Assembly (NCBI GenBank): GCA_029779845.1
Contig: JAKOZT010000137.1
Location: forward strand, 62,001-126,000
Direction of reading: 5' to 3'
From: Pseudomonadota bacterium
GTDB taxonomy: Bacteria; Pseudomonadota; Gammaproteobacteria; Burkholderiales; Burkholderiaceae_C
DNA length: 64,000 nt
This document shows positions 1-9,084 of this stretch, piece after piece. The position numbers and the translations under genes were made by a program. The notes under the pieces are model-generated. The model made no database searches, was not told where the DNA came from, and saw nothing but the letters and a program-made list of their open reading frames with translations. Within the stretch, counting starts at the first letter, position 1. Every line of letters begins with the position of its first letter.

Positions 1-1068
1 GAGCGCGAAGGCGTCGTCTTCATCGGCCCGCCGAGCGGCGTCATCGCGACGATGGGCGACAAGGCGTCGGCCCGCGCCCAGGCGGTGGCGGCCGGCGTGC
101 CCGTCACGCCCGGCTCGAGCGGCACCGTCCAGAGCGCCGAGGCCGCCCTGCGCGTCGCCGCCGAACTCGGCTATCCGGTGATCCTGAAGGCCGTCGCCGG
201 CGGCGGCGGGCGCGGCATGCGGATCGTCGAGCGCGAGGCCGATCTGCGCGGGCACTTCGAGGCCGCCGTGCGCGAAGCCGCCGCCGCTTTCGGCGACGGC
301 GCGATGTACGTCGAGAAGTACCTGACGCGGATCCGCCACGTCGAGATCCAGGTGCTGTCGGACGGCCATACCGTGCTGCATCTGGGCGAACGCGACTGCT
401 CGTCGCAGCGGCGCAACCAGAAGCTCGTCGAAGAAAGCCCGTCGCCGGGGCTGTCGGCCGCCATGCGCGAAGCGATGGGCGCCGCCGCCGTAAAGCTGTG
501 CGAGCACGTCGGCTACCGCAGCGCTGGCACGATCGAGTGCATTCACGATCCGGTGCACGACCGCTTCTATTTCATGGAGATGAACACGCGCGTGCAGGTC
601 GAGCATCCGGTGAGCGAATGCGTCACCGGGATCGACATCGTCAAGGAGCAGATCCGCATCGCACGCGGCGAAGGACTGTCGCTGCGCCAGCAGGACGTGG
701 GGCTGCGCGGCCACGCGATCGAGTGCCGCATCAACGCCGAGGCGCCCGAGCGCAGCTTCGCGCCCTGCCCCGGCCTGATCGGCGAGCTGCGGTGGCCGGG
801 CGGCCCGGGGGTGCGCGTGGATTCGCACCTGTTCAGCGGCTACCGCGTGCCCCCGAACTACGACTCGCTGCTGGCCAAGCTGGTGTGCTGGGGCCGCGAC
901 CGCGGCGAAGCGCTGGCCCGCATGCAGCGCGCGCTGGCCGAACTGCGCATCGACGGCGTCGAGACCACCGCGCCCTTCCTCGCCCGCCTGCTTGCCAGCG
1001 ACGTGTTCGTGCGCGGCGAGGTGGACACACGCTACGTCGAACGTTTCATCCGGGAATCGACCACATGA
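1..1068 (+). CDS. Biotin carboxylase subunit, 5'-truncated by window edge
   Basis: This is the ATP-dependent biotin carboxylase subunit of an acetyl-CoA, pyruvate or related acyl-CoA carboxylase, which carboxylates biotin on a separate carrier. The reading frame is open from base 1, so the N-terminus lies outside the window. Seen: the glycine-rich ATP-grasp loop KAVAGGGGRGMRIVE, the catalytic segment FMEMNTRVQVEHPVSE and the C-terminal biotin carboxylase domain. The stop overlaps the ATG of the carboxyltransferase gene (ATGA), so the two are translationally coupled. No biotin-carrier domain is visible in either protein. The acceptor substrate cannot be read from sequence. Confidence 0.92.
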   Translation, partial: EREGVVFIGPPSGVIATMGDKASARAQAVAAGVPVTPGSSGTVQSAEAALRVAAELGYPVILKAVAGGGGRGMRIVEREADLRGHFEAAVREAAAAFGDGAMYVEKYLTRIRHVEIQVLSDGHTVLHLGERDCSSQRRNQKLVEESPSPGLSAAMREAMGAAAVKLCEHVGYRSAGTIECIHDPVHDRFYFMEMNTRVQVEHPVSECVTGIDIVKEQIRIARGEGLSLRQQDVGLRGHAIECRINAEAPERSFAPCPGLIGELRWPGGPGVRVDSHLFSGYRVPPNYDSLLAKLVCWGRDRGEALARMQRALAELRIDGVETTAPFLARLLASDVFVRGEVDTRYVERFIRESTT

Positions 1069-2534
1069 CATCCACCCCCGCCGCGGCCGACGGACGTTTC
1101 GGCCTGATCGACGTGACGCTGCGCGACGCCCACCAGTGCCTGTGGTCGACGCGCATGACGACGGCGATGATGACGCCGATGCTGTCGACCATCGACCGCA
1201 TCGGCTACGAGTACATCAACATCCTCGGCGGCGCCGTGTTCGACGTGCAGGTGCGCTACCTGCACGAGAACCCCTGGGACCGCGTCGGGCTGCTGTGCGA
1301 GCACCTGCGCACGCCGTGCGACGGCCTCACCCGCGGGCAGAGCCTCTACACGTTCGAGCTGTTTCCGGACGACCTGGTCGCGCTGAACTCGAAGGCGCTC
1401 GCGCGCCGCGGCCTGAAGGTGCTGACGGTGTACGACGCGCTCAACGACATGCGCAACGTCGAGTCGTCGGTCACGTCGGCGCACGACGCCGGCATGGCGG
1501 TCAACGCGATGATGGTCTACACGCTGTCGCCGGTGCACACCGATGCCTACTACGTCGAGCGCGCGCGCGAACTCGTCGCGCTGAAGGCCGAGTTCATCTC
1601 GATCAAGGACCCCACCGGCCTGCTGACGCCCGAGCGGGCCGAAACGCTGTTCCCGGCGGTGGTGGCCGCGGTCGGCGGCATCCCGCTGCAGCTGCACATG
1701 CACTGCCAGTCGGCGCTGGCGCCGCAGGTCTACGAAGTGGCGATGCGCTGCGGTTTCCGCTACGGCCACACCGCCGTCGAGCCGCTCGCCAACGGCGCTT
1801 CGCTGCCCGCGGCCGAAGAGATCGATGCGCGCGCGCGGGCGCTGGGGCTGCACACCGGCATCGACCGGAGCGCGCTGGCCGACGCGAGCGGCTATTTCGC
1901 GTGCCTGGCCGAACGCGAACGCAAGCCGCGCGGCCGGGTGGCCGCCTGCGATCCGGCGTTGTACGAGCATCAGGTGCCGGGCGGCATGATCTCGAACCTG
2001 CGCTCGCAGCTCGCCGGCATGGGCATGGAGGGGCGCATGCCGGAGATCCTCGAAGAGGCCGCGCGCGTCCGCAAGGACCTCGGCTACCCGATCCTCGTCA
2101 GCCCGTTCGCGCAGTACGTCATCACGCAGTCGGTGCTCAATGTCGTGCAGGGCGAACGCTACAAGACCATTCCCGACGAGGTGCGCAAGTACGCGATGGG
2201 CTTCTACGGCCGGCTCGCGGCGCAGCCCTCGGCGGAGTTCATGGACAAGGCCCGCATCGATGCGGCCGACATCGCCACCGAACGTGCCGCCGCGCAGCTG
2301 GCCCCGGCGCTGCCGCGGCTGCGCAGCGAACTCGGCAGCGCCGCCAGCGACGAAGATCTGCTGCTCGCCGGCTTCTACGACCGCAGCCTGATCGAGCCGC
2401 TGAAGAAGCCGACGCCGACGTACCGGTTCGGCACCACGCCGCTGATGGAACTGCTGCGCTTCATCGAGTCGCGCAACGATGTGCGGCAAGCACGCGTCAA
2501 GCTGGCCGGAACGGAGATCACGTTGTCGGCCTGA
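1065..2534 (+). CDS. Carboxyltransferase subunit (pyruvate carboxylase B / oxaloacetate decarboxylase alpha type)
   Basis: 489 aa. HMGL-like TIM-barrel carboxyltransferase followed by the conserved PYC/OADA domain. Seen: the N-terminal signature DVTLRDAHQ, the active-site lysine segment FISIKDPTGLL and the metal-binding HMH in LQLHMHCQS. It should transfer CO2 between carboxybiotin and an oxo-acid or similar acceptor, working with the preceding biotin carboxylase. Unlike full-length OadA or PycB it ends without a biotinyl-lysine (AMKM-like) domain, so a separate BCCP is required and is not in the window. The ATG overlaps the upstream stop. An ABC transporter follows 70 bases downstream. Confidence 0.9.
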   Translation: MTSTPAAADGRFGLIDVTLRDAHQCLWSTRMTTAMMTPMLSTIDRIGYEYINILGGAVFDVQVRYLHENPWDRVGLLCEHLRTPCDGLTRGQSLYTFELFPDDLVALNSKALARRGLKVLTVYDALNDMRNVESSVTSAHDAGMAVNAMMVYTLSPVHTDAYYVERARELVALKAEFISIKDPTGLLTPERAETLFPAVVAAVGGIPLQLHMHCQSALAPQVYEVAMRCGFRYGHTAVEPLANGASLPAAEEIDARARALGLHTGIDRSALADASGYFACLAERERKPRGRVAACDPALYEHQVPGGMISNLRSQLAGMGMEGRMPEILEEAARVRKDLGYPILVSPFAQYVITQSVLNVVQGERYKTIPDEVRKYAMGFYGRLAAQPSAEFMDKARIDAADIATERAAAQLAPALPRLRSELGSAASDEDLLLAGFYDRSLIEPLKKPTPTYRFGTTPLMELLRFIESRNDVRQARVKLAGTEITLSA

Positions 2535-2607
2535 ACGATCCCCACCCCGCGACACGGCCCGCCACCAACGAAACGGGCCGGCGCATCAACCCCACCGGAG
2601 ACATGAC

Positions 2608-3891
2608 ATGACCCTTGCGAGACTCGCGTTGTCCAGACGGCACCTGCTGACGGCGCTGTGCGCAGCGGCGACGCTGCCGATCGCCGCCCAGGCGCAGACG
2701 GCCCCGGCCGCCACCGACTGGGGCTGGCCGACGCCCTACACCAAGGTCTCCGACAAGTCGATCGCGTGGCTGAAGGAGAAGAACTGGTGGCCGATCCAGG
2801 TGGCGTTCCAGGCGCCCTGGTCGGGCCAGAACACCGTCAACATCGTGATGGACCGCATGGGGCTGATGGCCCAACGCGGCGTCGAAGCCAAGTGGACCGC
2901 GTTCGCCTCCGGCCCGGCGATCAACGAGGTGCTCATCTCCGGGCGCTACCAGGTCGGCAACGGCGGCAACTTTCCGTTCACGACGCTGGTCGACCGCAAG
3001 ATCCCGGTCAAGGCCATCGCGATCGAGAGCCCGAACCTGCTGCACGCGCTGGTGGTGCCGAACGATTCGACGCTGAAGTCGTTCAAGGACCTGAAGGGCC
3101 AGAACCCGCCGGCGACCATCGGGCTGGTGACCGGCTCGTCGGCCGAGTTCTATTTCCAGATGAGCGCGCAGATCAACGGCATCGAGATCGGCAAGGACGT
3201 CATCCTCAAGAACATGGCGCCGGGCGAGCAGATGAGCCTGCCCAAGGGCATCAGCGGCATCGTGGCCTGGGACCCGACGCCGACGATGATGACCGAGGAG
3301 CGCAAGAACGGCCGCATCATCGACACGATCTACCCCTACAACATCTACGAAGGCCAGTTCTACCTGCGCCAGGAGCTGATCGACAACGTGCCCGACGTCG
3401 CGCAGGCGTTCTCCGACGCGTTCGCCGAGGCGATACTCTGGACCCGCCTGAACCCCGAGAAGGCGGCGGCGCTGATGGGCGAAGACCCGAACCTCAAGAA
3501 CTACACGAAGGACATCCTGCTGCAGCAGGTCCGCGCGTACAACAACCTCTACAAGCCCACGCACATCTTCCCGCACGGCGAGTTCTACGGGCAGGTCAAC
3601 GAGCCGATCTTCAAGTGGCTGTACGAATACAAGCGCATCACGCGGCCGCTGACCGCCGCCGACTTCGTCGCCGCCGTCGACGACCGGTTCATGCGCACGA
3701 CCTTCGGCAAGCTCGGCTGGGCCGTGCCGAAGCTGCCGCCGTATCTGCCGGCCGGCTGGCAGGGCAAACCGAACCAGCCGCCTTACCCGTCGTACATGAC
3801 GCCAGTGTCGACCACCACGCCGCAGCCGTTTCCCGAAGCCGGCGACCTGACCAAACCCTGGGCCTTCGGCGGAAAGAAGTATCAGCCGTGA
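2608..3891 (+). CDS. ABC transporter substrate-binding protein (NMT1/SsuA-like)
   Basis: 427 aa periplasmic binding protein of the nitrate/sulfonate/taurine/thiamine-precursor superfamily. The start at 2608 gives a clean signal peptide with an SRRHLL twin-arginine-like motif, a hydrophobic stretch and an AQAQ-type cleavage site. A GGAG-type ribosome site lies just upstream. The mature part is long for the family, with a Pro-rich C-terminal tail. It is followed without a gap by its permease and ATPase. The ligand is unknown. Linkage to a carboxylase suggests an organic acid or ketone, but that is only inference. Confidence 0.85.
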   Translation: MTLARLALSRRHLLTALCAAATLPIAAQAQTAPAATDWGWPTPYTKVSDKSIAWLKEKNWWPIQVAFQAPWSGQNTVNIVMDRMGLMAQRGVEAKWTAFASGPAINEVLISGRYQVGNGGNFPFTTLVDRKIPVKAIAIESPNLLHALVVPNDSTLKSFKDLKGQNPPATIGLVTGSSAEFYFQMSAQINGIEIGKDVILKNMAPGEQMSLPKGISGIVAWDPTPTMMTEERKNGRIIDTIYPYNIYEGQFYLRQELIDNVPDVAQAFSDAFAEAILWTRLNPEKAAALMGEDPNLKNYTKDILLQQVRAYNNLYKPTHIFPHGEFYGQVNEPIFKWLYEYKRITRPLTAADFVAAVDDRFMRTTFGKLGWAVPKLPPYLPAGWQGKPNQPPYPSYMTPVSTTTPQPFPEAGDLTKPWAFGGKKYQP

Positions 3892-4727
3892 ACCTGCAGA
3901 GATCGATGGTCGCACCGGCCACCCGCGCCGCCGTCGAGCTGCCGGCCCGGCGCGGCTGGGCCGGGGCGCTGCGCGCGCGGCTGACGCGATTCGCGCTGCC
4001 CGCCGTGCTGCTGCTCGTGTGGCAGGGCGTGAGCCTGTTCGTGCTCGACGAGACGACACGCGCCCTGCTGCCGCCACCGACCACCGTCGCCGCCGCGGCC
4101 TGGGAGCTGCTCGTGTCGGGCGACCTGCCGCGCCACCTGTTCGACTCGCTGCGCCGCGAGTCGGTGGCGTTCGTCTGGGCGCTCTCGGCCGTGCCGCTCG
4201 GCGTGGCCATGGGCTGGTGGTCGCGTGTCAACGACCAGCTCGATCCGCTCGTCGAGGTGCTGCGGCCGATTCCGCCGCTCGCATGGATCCCGCTGTCGAT
4301 CCTGTGGTTCGGCGTCGGCGACACGCAGAACCAGTTCATCATCTTTCTCGGCATCTTCTTCCCGATCCTGCTGAACACCATCACCGGCGTGCGCGGCGTC
4401 GAACCGAACCTCGTGCGCGCCGCGCGCTGCCTGGGCGCGGACGAGGCGGCGATCCTGCGCCGGGTGGTGCTGCGCGCGGCGCTGCCGCAGATCATCACCG
4501 GGATACGGATCGGCCTGGGGGTCGGGTGGATGGCGCTGGTGGCGGCCGAACTCGTCGGCGCCAACTCGGGCCTGGGCTTCATGATCAACGACGCCCGCAC
4601 GCTGCTGCGCACCGACATCGTCATCGTCGGCATGGTCGCCATCGGGTTGGTGGGCCTGCTGCTCGACATCGCCATCCGCGAACTGAGCCGGCGCGCACTG
4701 CCGTGGTCGCGCTCGATGCAGCACTAG
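3888..4727 (+). CDS. ABC transporter permease (SsuC/TauC-like)
   Basis: 279 aa inner-membrane permease with about six hydrophobic segments and a BPD_transp_1 domain. The EAA loop that contacts the ATPase is visible as RAARCLGADEAAILRRVVLR. The GTG at 3888 overlaps the stop of the binding-protein gene (GTGA). An internal ATG at 3906 is the alternative start. It works with the flanking receptor and ATPase as one importer. Confidence 0.88.
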   Translation: MNLQRSMVAPATRAAVELPARRGWAGALRARLTRFALPAVLLLVWQGVSLFVLDETTRALLPPPTTVAAAAWELLVSGDLPRHLFDSLRRESVAFVWALSAVPLGVAMGWWSRVNDQLDPLVEVLRPIPPLAWIPLSILWFGVGDTQNQFIIFLGIFFPILLNTITGVRGVEPNLVRAARCLGADEAAILRRVVLRAALPQIITGIRIGLGVGWMALVAAELVGANSGLGFMINDARTLLRTDIVIVGMVAIGLVGLLLDIAIRELSRRALPWSRSMQH

Positions 4728-4743
4728 CCCCGGAGCGAACACG

Positions 4744-5532
4744 ATGAGTGCCGTCAACATCCAGAACGTCACGAAGATCTACCCCGGCCACAGCGACAGC
4801 GACCCGCCGGTGCTCGCGCTGGACGACGTGAGCTTCGACATCGCCGACCGCGAGTTCTGCTCGATCCTCGGCCACAGCGGCTGCGGCAAGACGACGCTGC
4901 TGAACATGCTGGCCGGCTTCGAACAGCCGACGGCGGGCCACATCGGCGTCGACGGCAAGGCCGCGGGCCGGCCGACGTGGACACGCTCGATGGTGTTCCA
5001 GGACTACGCGCTGTTCCCCTGGCTGACGGTGGAGAAGAACATCGCGTTCGGTCTCGAGATGAAGAAGATCGCGCCGGACGAGCGGGCGCGGATCGTCGCC
5101 GACCAGATCCGTCTTGTCGGCCTGAACGGTTTCGAGCGCCGCTACCCGCACCAGCTCTCGGGCGGCATGCGCCAGCGGGTGTCGATCGCGCGCGCGCTCG
5201 CCGTCGATCCCGAGGTGCTGCTGATGGACGAGCCGTTCGCCGCGCTCGACGCGCAGAACCGGGCGCTGATGCAGCAGGAGATGGGGCGCCTGCTCGCCGA
5301 GGCCGACGCGGCGTCGCGCAAGACCATGGTGCTGGTGACCCACAGCATCGAGGAGGCGATCCTGCTGTCGGACCGCATCGTCGTGCTGTCGGCCCGGCCG
5401 GGGCGTGTGCGCGAGGTCGTGCAGGTGGACCTGCCGCGCCCGCGCGACGAGGACGACCCGCGTTTCATCACGCTGCGGCGGCATCTGCGCACGCTGATCA
5501 ACGAGGGGTCCGCCGAACACGCGGCGAGCTGA
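4744..5532 (+). CDS. ABC transporter ATP-binding protein (SsuB/TauB-like)
   Basis: 262 aa cytoplasmic ATPase. Walker [11 protein letters not shown]-loop [10 protein letters not shown], signature [14 protein letters not shown], Walker [13 protein letters not shown] and switch histidine VTHSIEEA are all present. It is third in the receptor-permease-ATPase operon, 16 bases after the permease stop. Length and motif spacing are standard for the nitrate/sulfonate/taurine group. Confidence 0.93.
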   Translation: MSAVNIQNVTKIYPGHSDSDPPVLALDDVSFDIADREFCSILGHSGCGKTTLLNMLAGFEQPTAGHIGVDGKAAGRPTWTRSMVFQDYALFPWLTVEKNIAFGLEMKKIAPDERARIVADQIRLVGLNGFERRYPHQLSGGMRQRVSIARALAVDPEVLLMDEPFAALDAQNRALMQQEMGRLLAEADAASRKTMVLVTHSIEEAILLSDRIVVLSARPGRVREVVQVDLPRPRDEDDPRFITLRRHLRTLINEGSAEHAAS

Positions 5533-5553
5533 CCCACGATACGCCGACACGCC

Positions 5554-6273
5554 GTGGACACTCCCCTGGCCTGGGCCCTGGTCATTGCCGGCATCGGCGG
5601 CCTGGTGCGCGGCACGACCGGCTTCGGCGCGGCGATGGTGATGACACCGCCGCTCGCCCTGCTGCTGGGCCCGAAGGTGGCAGTACCGGTCACGCTGCTG
5701 CTCGAGACCTTCGCCGCCGCGCCGATGCTGCGTCCCGCCGCGGTGATCGCGCGCTGGCGCGTCATCGCGCCGATCTGCGTCGCGGCCGTGCTCGCCGTGC
5801 CGCTCGGCGGCCTGCTGCTCGCCGGAGCCAGCCCGATGACGCTGCGCCGCGCCATCGCGCTGACCGTCATGGTGTTCTCGCTGGCGCTGCTGTCCGGGCG
5901 CCGCTACCAGGGCGCGCAGCGGCTGTCGACCTCGGTCGGGCTGGGCGCGCTGAGCGGCACGATGCTCGGCGCGACCAGCATCGGCGCGCCGCCGGTGATC
6001 CTCTACCTGCTGTCCGGGCCCGATCCGATCGCCGTCACGCGTGCGAACCTGACGCTGTACGTCGTCGTGATCTCGGGCGCCGGTCTCGTGATGCTCTGGG
6101 CCAGCGGGCTGCTGACCCTGCCGACCCTCCAGCTGGCCGCGCTGCTGGCGCTGCCTTTCATCAGCGGCGTGCTGCTCGGCGCCCGGCTGTTTTCGCGCTT
6201 CTCCGACCAGCGCTTCCGGCAGGCGACGATGGTCTTCATGTTCGCCGTGTCGCTGGGTGTGCTGTTTGCATAA
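5554..6273 (+). CDS. TSUP (TauE/SafE) family membrane permease
   Basis: 239 aa with about seven hydrophobic segments and the family's N-terminal glycine-rich segment [20 protein letters not shown] proteins export small anions such as sulfite, sulfoacetate or organic acids. The GTG start at 5554 follows the ATPase stop by about 20 bases, so it probably belongs to the same transcript. It is distinct from the sulfur-cluster TSUP at 32-33 kb (shorter, with no exported-type leader). The substrate is unknown and is probably related to the adjacent ABC importer. Confidence 0.8.
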   Translation: MDTPLAWALVIAGIGGLVRGTTGFGAAMVMTPPLALLLGPKVAVPVTLLLETFAAAPMLRPAAVIARWRVIAPICVAAVLAVPLGGLLLAGASPMTLRRAIALTVMVFSLALLSGRRYQGAQRLSTSVGLGALSGTMLGATSIGAPPVILYLLSGPDPIAVTRANLTLYVVVISGAGLVMLWASGLLTLPTLQLAALLALPFISGVLLGARLFSRFSDQRFRQATMVFMFAVSLGVLFA

Positions 6274-6303
6274 TCGAGGCTCGCGACAGCCGCCCTTCGT
6301 GTC

Positions 6304-7176
6304 ATGCCGAGAACCGCCGAACGCCCCGCCCCCGCCGCCTCGCCCCAGGCCGACGGGCCGGCCGAGCACACGAGCACCGAATCGATCGCCCTGCGCGCGT
6401 TCGCGCTGCTCGAACAGATCGTCAACGCGCCCGGCCCGATGTCGCTGGACGAGCTGACGCTCGCGCTGAAGCTGCCCAAGCCGACGGTCTATCGCATCCT
6501 CAACCTGCTGATCGACGCGAACCTGCTGCGGCGCGAAGGAACCGGCAAACGGTATTCCGCCGGCCCGCGCCTGACCTCGTTCGCGGTCGACCTGTGGCGC
6601 AGCGACATGCTGCGCACGCAGTGGCATCGCGCGCTCGAGGAGGCCGTCGCCGAGACCGGTGAGAGCTGCAACCTGACGATGCTGGAAAACCAGCAGGTGC
6701 TCTACCTCGATCGCGTCGAGACACCGCACCCGCTGCGCCTGCATCTGGATGTGGGTACGCGTGTGCCCTTGCATTGCACGGCCAGCGGCAAGCTGTTCCT
6801 GAGCCGGATGAGCGAGTCCGAGGCCCGGCGCGTGCTCGGCCCCGAACCCTATCCGCGCTTCACCGCCAAGACGATCACCACGTTCAAGCCCCTGCAGGCC
6901 GAACTCGCGAAGGTGCGCAAGAGCGGCGTCGCCACGCACGATTGCGAGCGTTTCGACGACTCGGTGGCGATCGCCGTGCCGGTGCTGGGCCCGGATGGCG
7001 CGATCCTCGCCGCGGTGGCGATGCATGCGCCGTCGTCGCGCGCCAGCATCCGCAGCTGCCTGGGATTCGTCGGCGCGCTGCAGCGTGCCGCCGCGATCAT
7101 CGCGACCACCTTGTCGCCGGTGCAGACCGCGCCGGCCAAGCCGGCCGGCCGCGCAGCGCGGGTGCCGGCACGCTGA
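6304..7176 (+). CDS. IclR-family transcriptional regulator
   Basis: 290 aa. The N-terminal winged helix (around residues 25-85, core KLPKPTVYRILNLLIDANLL) is followed by the IclR effector-binding domain with the typical segment VPLHCTASGKLFLS. These regulators usually control adjacent catabolic operons in response to small aromatic or organic acids. It is transcribed with the carboxylase/ABC genes and converges on the UbiX-UbiD cluster, so either could be its target. The Ala/Pro-rich tail after residue 275 is probably disordered. Confidence 0.9.
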   Translation: MPRTAERPAPAASPQADGPAEHTSTESIALRAFALLEQIVNAPGPMSLDELTLALKLPKPTVYRILNLLIDANLLRREGTGKRYSAGPRLTSFAVDLWRSDMLRTQWHRALEEAVAETGESCNLTMLENQQVLYLDRVETPHPLRLHLDVGTRVPLHCTASGKLFLSRMSESEARRVLGPEPYPRFTAKTITTFKPLQAELAKVRKSGVATHDCERFDDSVAIAVPVLGPDGAILAAVAMHAPSSRASIRSCLGFVGALQRAAAIIATTLSPVQTAPAKPAGRAARVPAR

Positions 7177-7193
7177 GAATCTTCCACCGACGC

Positions 7194-7271
7194 CCCACGG
7201 GACACCCCTCGATCGACCCCGAGCTGATCCTGAGCATGCTCATCGTCGGCTACCGCTTCGGCATTCGCTCT
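7194..7271 (+). pseudogene. Transposase remnant (IS5/IS1182-like N-terminal fragment)
   Basis: The plus-strand frame reads about 26 residues including SIDPELILSMLIVGYRFGIR. This matches the strongly conserved N-terminal block of IS5/IS1182-type DDE transposases. The frame loses similarity right after FGIRS and runs on into the opposite-strand ubiX gene, so only a scar remains. It occupies most of the 99-base gap between the IclR gene and ubiX. The family call is from memory of the motif. Confidence 0.6.
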
Positions 7272-7275
7272 GGCG

Positions 7276-7863
7276 CTAGCCGCCGCAGCGATCGTGCTCT
7301 TCGTCTTCCTTCCAGCGCTTGAGCAGCCGGTGCTCGATGTCGAACAGGTCGAGGGCCTTGCCCACTGCGTGGTCGATCAGATCGTCGATCGTCGCCGGCC
7401 GGTTGTAGAACGCCGGAACCGGCGGCGCGAGGATGGCGCCGCAGCGCGTGGCGCGCTCCATCAGCTCGATGTGCCCCAGGTGCAGCGGCGTCTCGCGCAG
7501 CATCAGCACCAGCGGCCGGCGCTCTTTCAGGCAGACGTCGGCGGCACGGGTCAGCAGGTTGTCGGCGTAGCTGTTGGCGATGCCCGAGAGCGTCTTGATC
7601 GAACACGGCGCCACCAGCATCCCGGCCGTGCGAAACGAACCGCTGGCGATGGCCGCGCCGATGTCCTTCGGGTTGTGCACCGTGTCGGCGAGGGCCTCGA
7701 CCGCCGCCGCGCTCCAATCGGTTTCCTCGACCAGCGTGCGCCTGGCGGCAGCGGACAGCACGAGGTGCGTCTCGATCCCCGGCAGCGTGCGCAGCACCTG
7801 CAGCGCGCGCACGCCGAAGATCACGCCCGACGCGCCGGAGATGCCGACGATCAGCCGCCGCAT
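7276..7863 (-). CDS. ubiX: UbiX-family flavin prenyltransferase
   Basis: 195 aa. UbiX makes prenylated FMN, the cofactor of UbiD-type decarboxylases. Seen: the N-terminal flavin-binding motif VGISGASGVIFGVRALQVL, the central APCSIKTLSGIANSYADNLLTRAADV block and KERRPLVLMLRETPLH. The ATG overlaps the stop of the DUF169 gene by one base. The UbiD partner lies two genes upstream in the same operon, so this copy is probably dedicated to it rather than to ubiquinone synthesis. The last 12 residues are acidic and variable. Confidence 0.93.
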   Translation of the reverse strand: MRRLIVGISGASGVIFGVRALQVLRTLPGIETHLVLSAAARRTLVEETDWSAAAVEALADTVHNPKDIGAAIASGSFRTAGMLVAPCSIKTLSGIANSYADNLLTRAADVCLKERRPLVLMLRETPLHLGHIELMERATRCGAILAPPVPAFYNRPATIDDLIDHAVGKALDLFDIEHRLLKRWKEDEEHDRCGG

Positions 7864-8642
7864 CAGAGCTTGCCCGCGTAGCTGACCTCGAAGGCCTTGG
7901 CCGGATCGCACTGCGGGCCGTACGGCGGAATCGGGTAGCGGATGCCGCGCTGGGCCAGCCAGTCCAGTCCGGTGACCACCTCCTGCAGGTGTTCGAGGCG
8001 CAGGCAGATCAGCAGTTCGTCGTCCTGCACGCCGCCGAAACGGCGTTCGGCGAAGCACGGGATCGAAATGCTCGGCTCGCCGGTGGAGAGCCCGCGGCCC
8101 CACGAATCGGCACAGGCCGTCTCGCCGGTGACGGTGAAATCGGCGCGCACGTAGCGCCGGTGCTGCAGCGCATTGACGAGCAGGATCATCTGCCCCGGCG
8201 TGGCATAGACCAGCACCGCGTCGGGATCGGCGATGCGCCCCTTGGCGAGCGGGCCCGCGGCCAGCGCCTGGTAGCGTCCGGCGCCCACGCGGGGCATCTG
8301 CGCCTGGTGTTCGCGGGAGGCCTCGACGGTGGCGAACCACACGCCGTGGAACATGCTGCCGTCGAGATACTTCGGCGCCGGCGCATTCAGGCCGGCGACG
8401 CCGCCGCAGTTGCTGTTGGGCATCACGTTGTCGTGCGTGATGCCCATCGTGAAGCCGAGCCAGCGCACCTGGCCGATCAGCTGGCACATCGAGAAGTGCA
8501 CGCCCGCCTCGGGCCGGCGCAGGCCGGCAATGGCCTCCATGTCGGCGGCGCGCTCGAACAGCTTCAGCGCGATCGGATCGGCACGCAGGCGCAGGCGGCT
8601 GCGCAGCTCGGCGGCGAGTTCGCCCGGGTCGATGGCGGCCAT
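7863..8642 (-). CDS. DUF169 family protein
   Basis: 259 aa, cytoplasmic, no signal peptide. It resembles DUF169 (ArCR) proteins: an N-terminal LKLFERAADMEA segment, then conserved cysteines in FSMCQLIG and SNCGGVAGL, and a C-terminal FGGVQDDELLICLRLEHL block. The biochemical role of DUF169 is not established. It sits between the UbiD-side genes and ubiX with one-base or two-base spacing, so it is likely co-translated with the prFMN decarboxylase system. Metal or Fe-S binding through the cysteines is possible but unproven. Confidence 0.65.
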   Translation of the reverse strand: MAAIDPGELAAELRSRLRLRADPIALKLFERAADMEAIAGLRRPEAGVHFSMCQLIGQVRWLGFTMGITHDNVMPNSNCGGVAGLNAPAPKYLDGSMFHGVWFATVEASREHQAQMPRVGAGRYQALAAGPLAKGRIADPDAVLVYATPGQMILLVNALQHRRYVRADFTVTGETACADSWGRGLSTGEPSISIPCFAERRFGGVQDDELLICLRLEHLQEVVTGLDWLAQRGIRYPIPPYGPQCDPAKAFEVSYAGKL

Positions 8643-8644
8643 CG

Positions 8645-9058
8645 CTACTTCACCTCCACCTTGAACGACACCTGGCCCCAGCTGCCGTTGCAGAAGCCCG
8701 CATCCTGGCAGCTGAAGTGGTTGAACCACATGCCGTTCGGATCGAGCCCTTCGGCGATGCGGTCGTGCGCCATCGCCGCGTGGATCGTCATCGGCGCGAC
8801 CGCGTAGATGCAGACGTTGCACGACTTGACGACGCCGGCGCCGCTGACTTCGATCGTGTCGCCCGGCTTGAACCCGGCCGTGCAGCCGTGGCTCGCCACC
8901 ACCGTCGCGACGATGGTGCGCCGGTTGGCCTCGGGGATCGCCTCGGCGGCGCGGCGGCGCCGATCGTCGGCCTTGAACTCGGCCATCTCGGCGTCGGTAT
9001 AGCCGAGGTGGTTCTGGAACTTGTCCCAGTTGAACGGCTTCTTGGCAGGGTCTTGCAT
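8645..9058 (-). CDS. TIGR04076-like small cysteine-containing protein
   Basis: 137 aa. After a polar N-terminus (residues 1-45) comes a domain with HGCTAGFKPGDTIEV, then SCNVCIYAVAPMTIHA and a C-terminal half with FSCQDAGFCNG. This pattern resembles the small TIGR04076 proteins often found beside UbiD or aromatic-acid genes. The five or so cysteines could bind a metal or Fe-S cluster. Function unknown. It is 2 bases from the DUF169 gene and 26 from the ubiD gene, clearly in one operon. Confidence 0.55.
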   Translation of the reverse strand: MQDPAKKPFNWDKFQNHLGYTDAEMAEFKADDRRRRAAEAIPEANRRTIVATVVASHGCTAGFKPGDTIEVSGAGVVKSCNVCIYAVAPMTIHAAMAHDRIAEGLDPNGMWFNHFSCQDAGFCNGSWGQVSFKVEVK

Positions 9059-9084
9059 GCGGTCTCCCGGTGTGCCGTGGCGCT

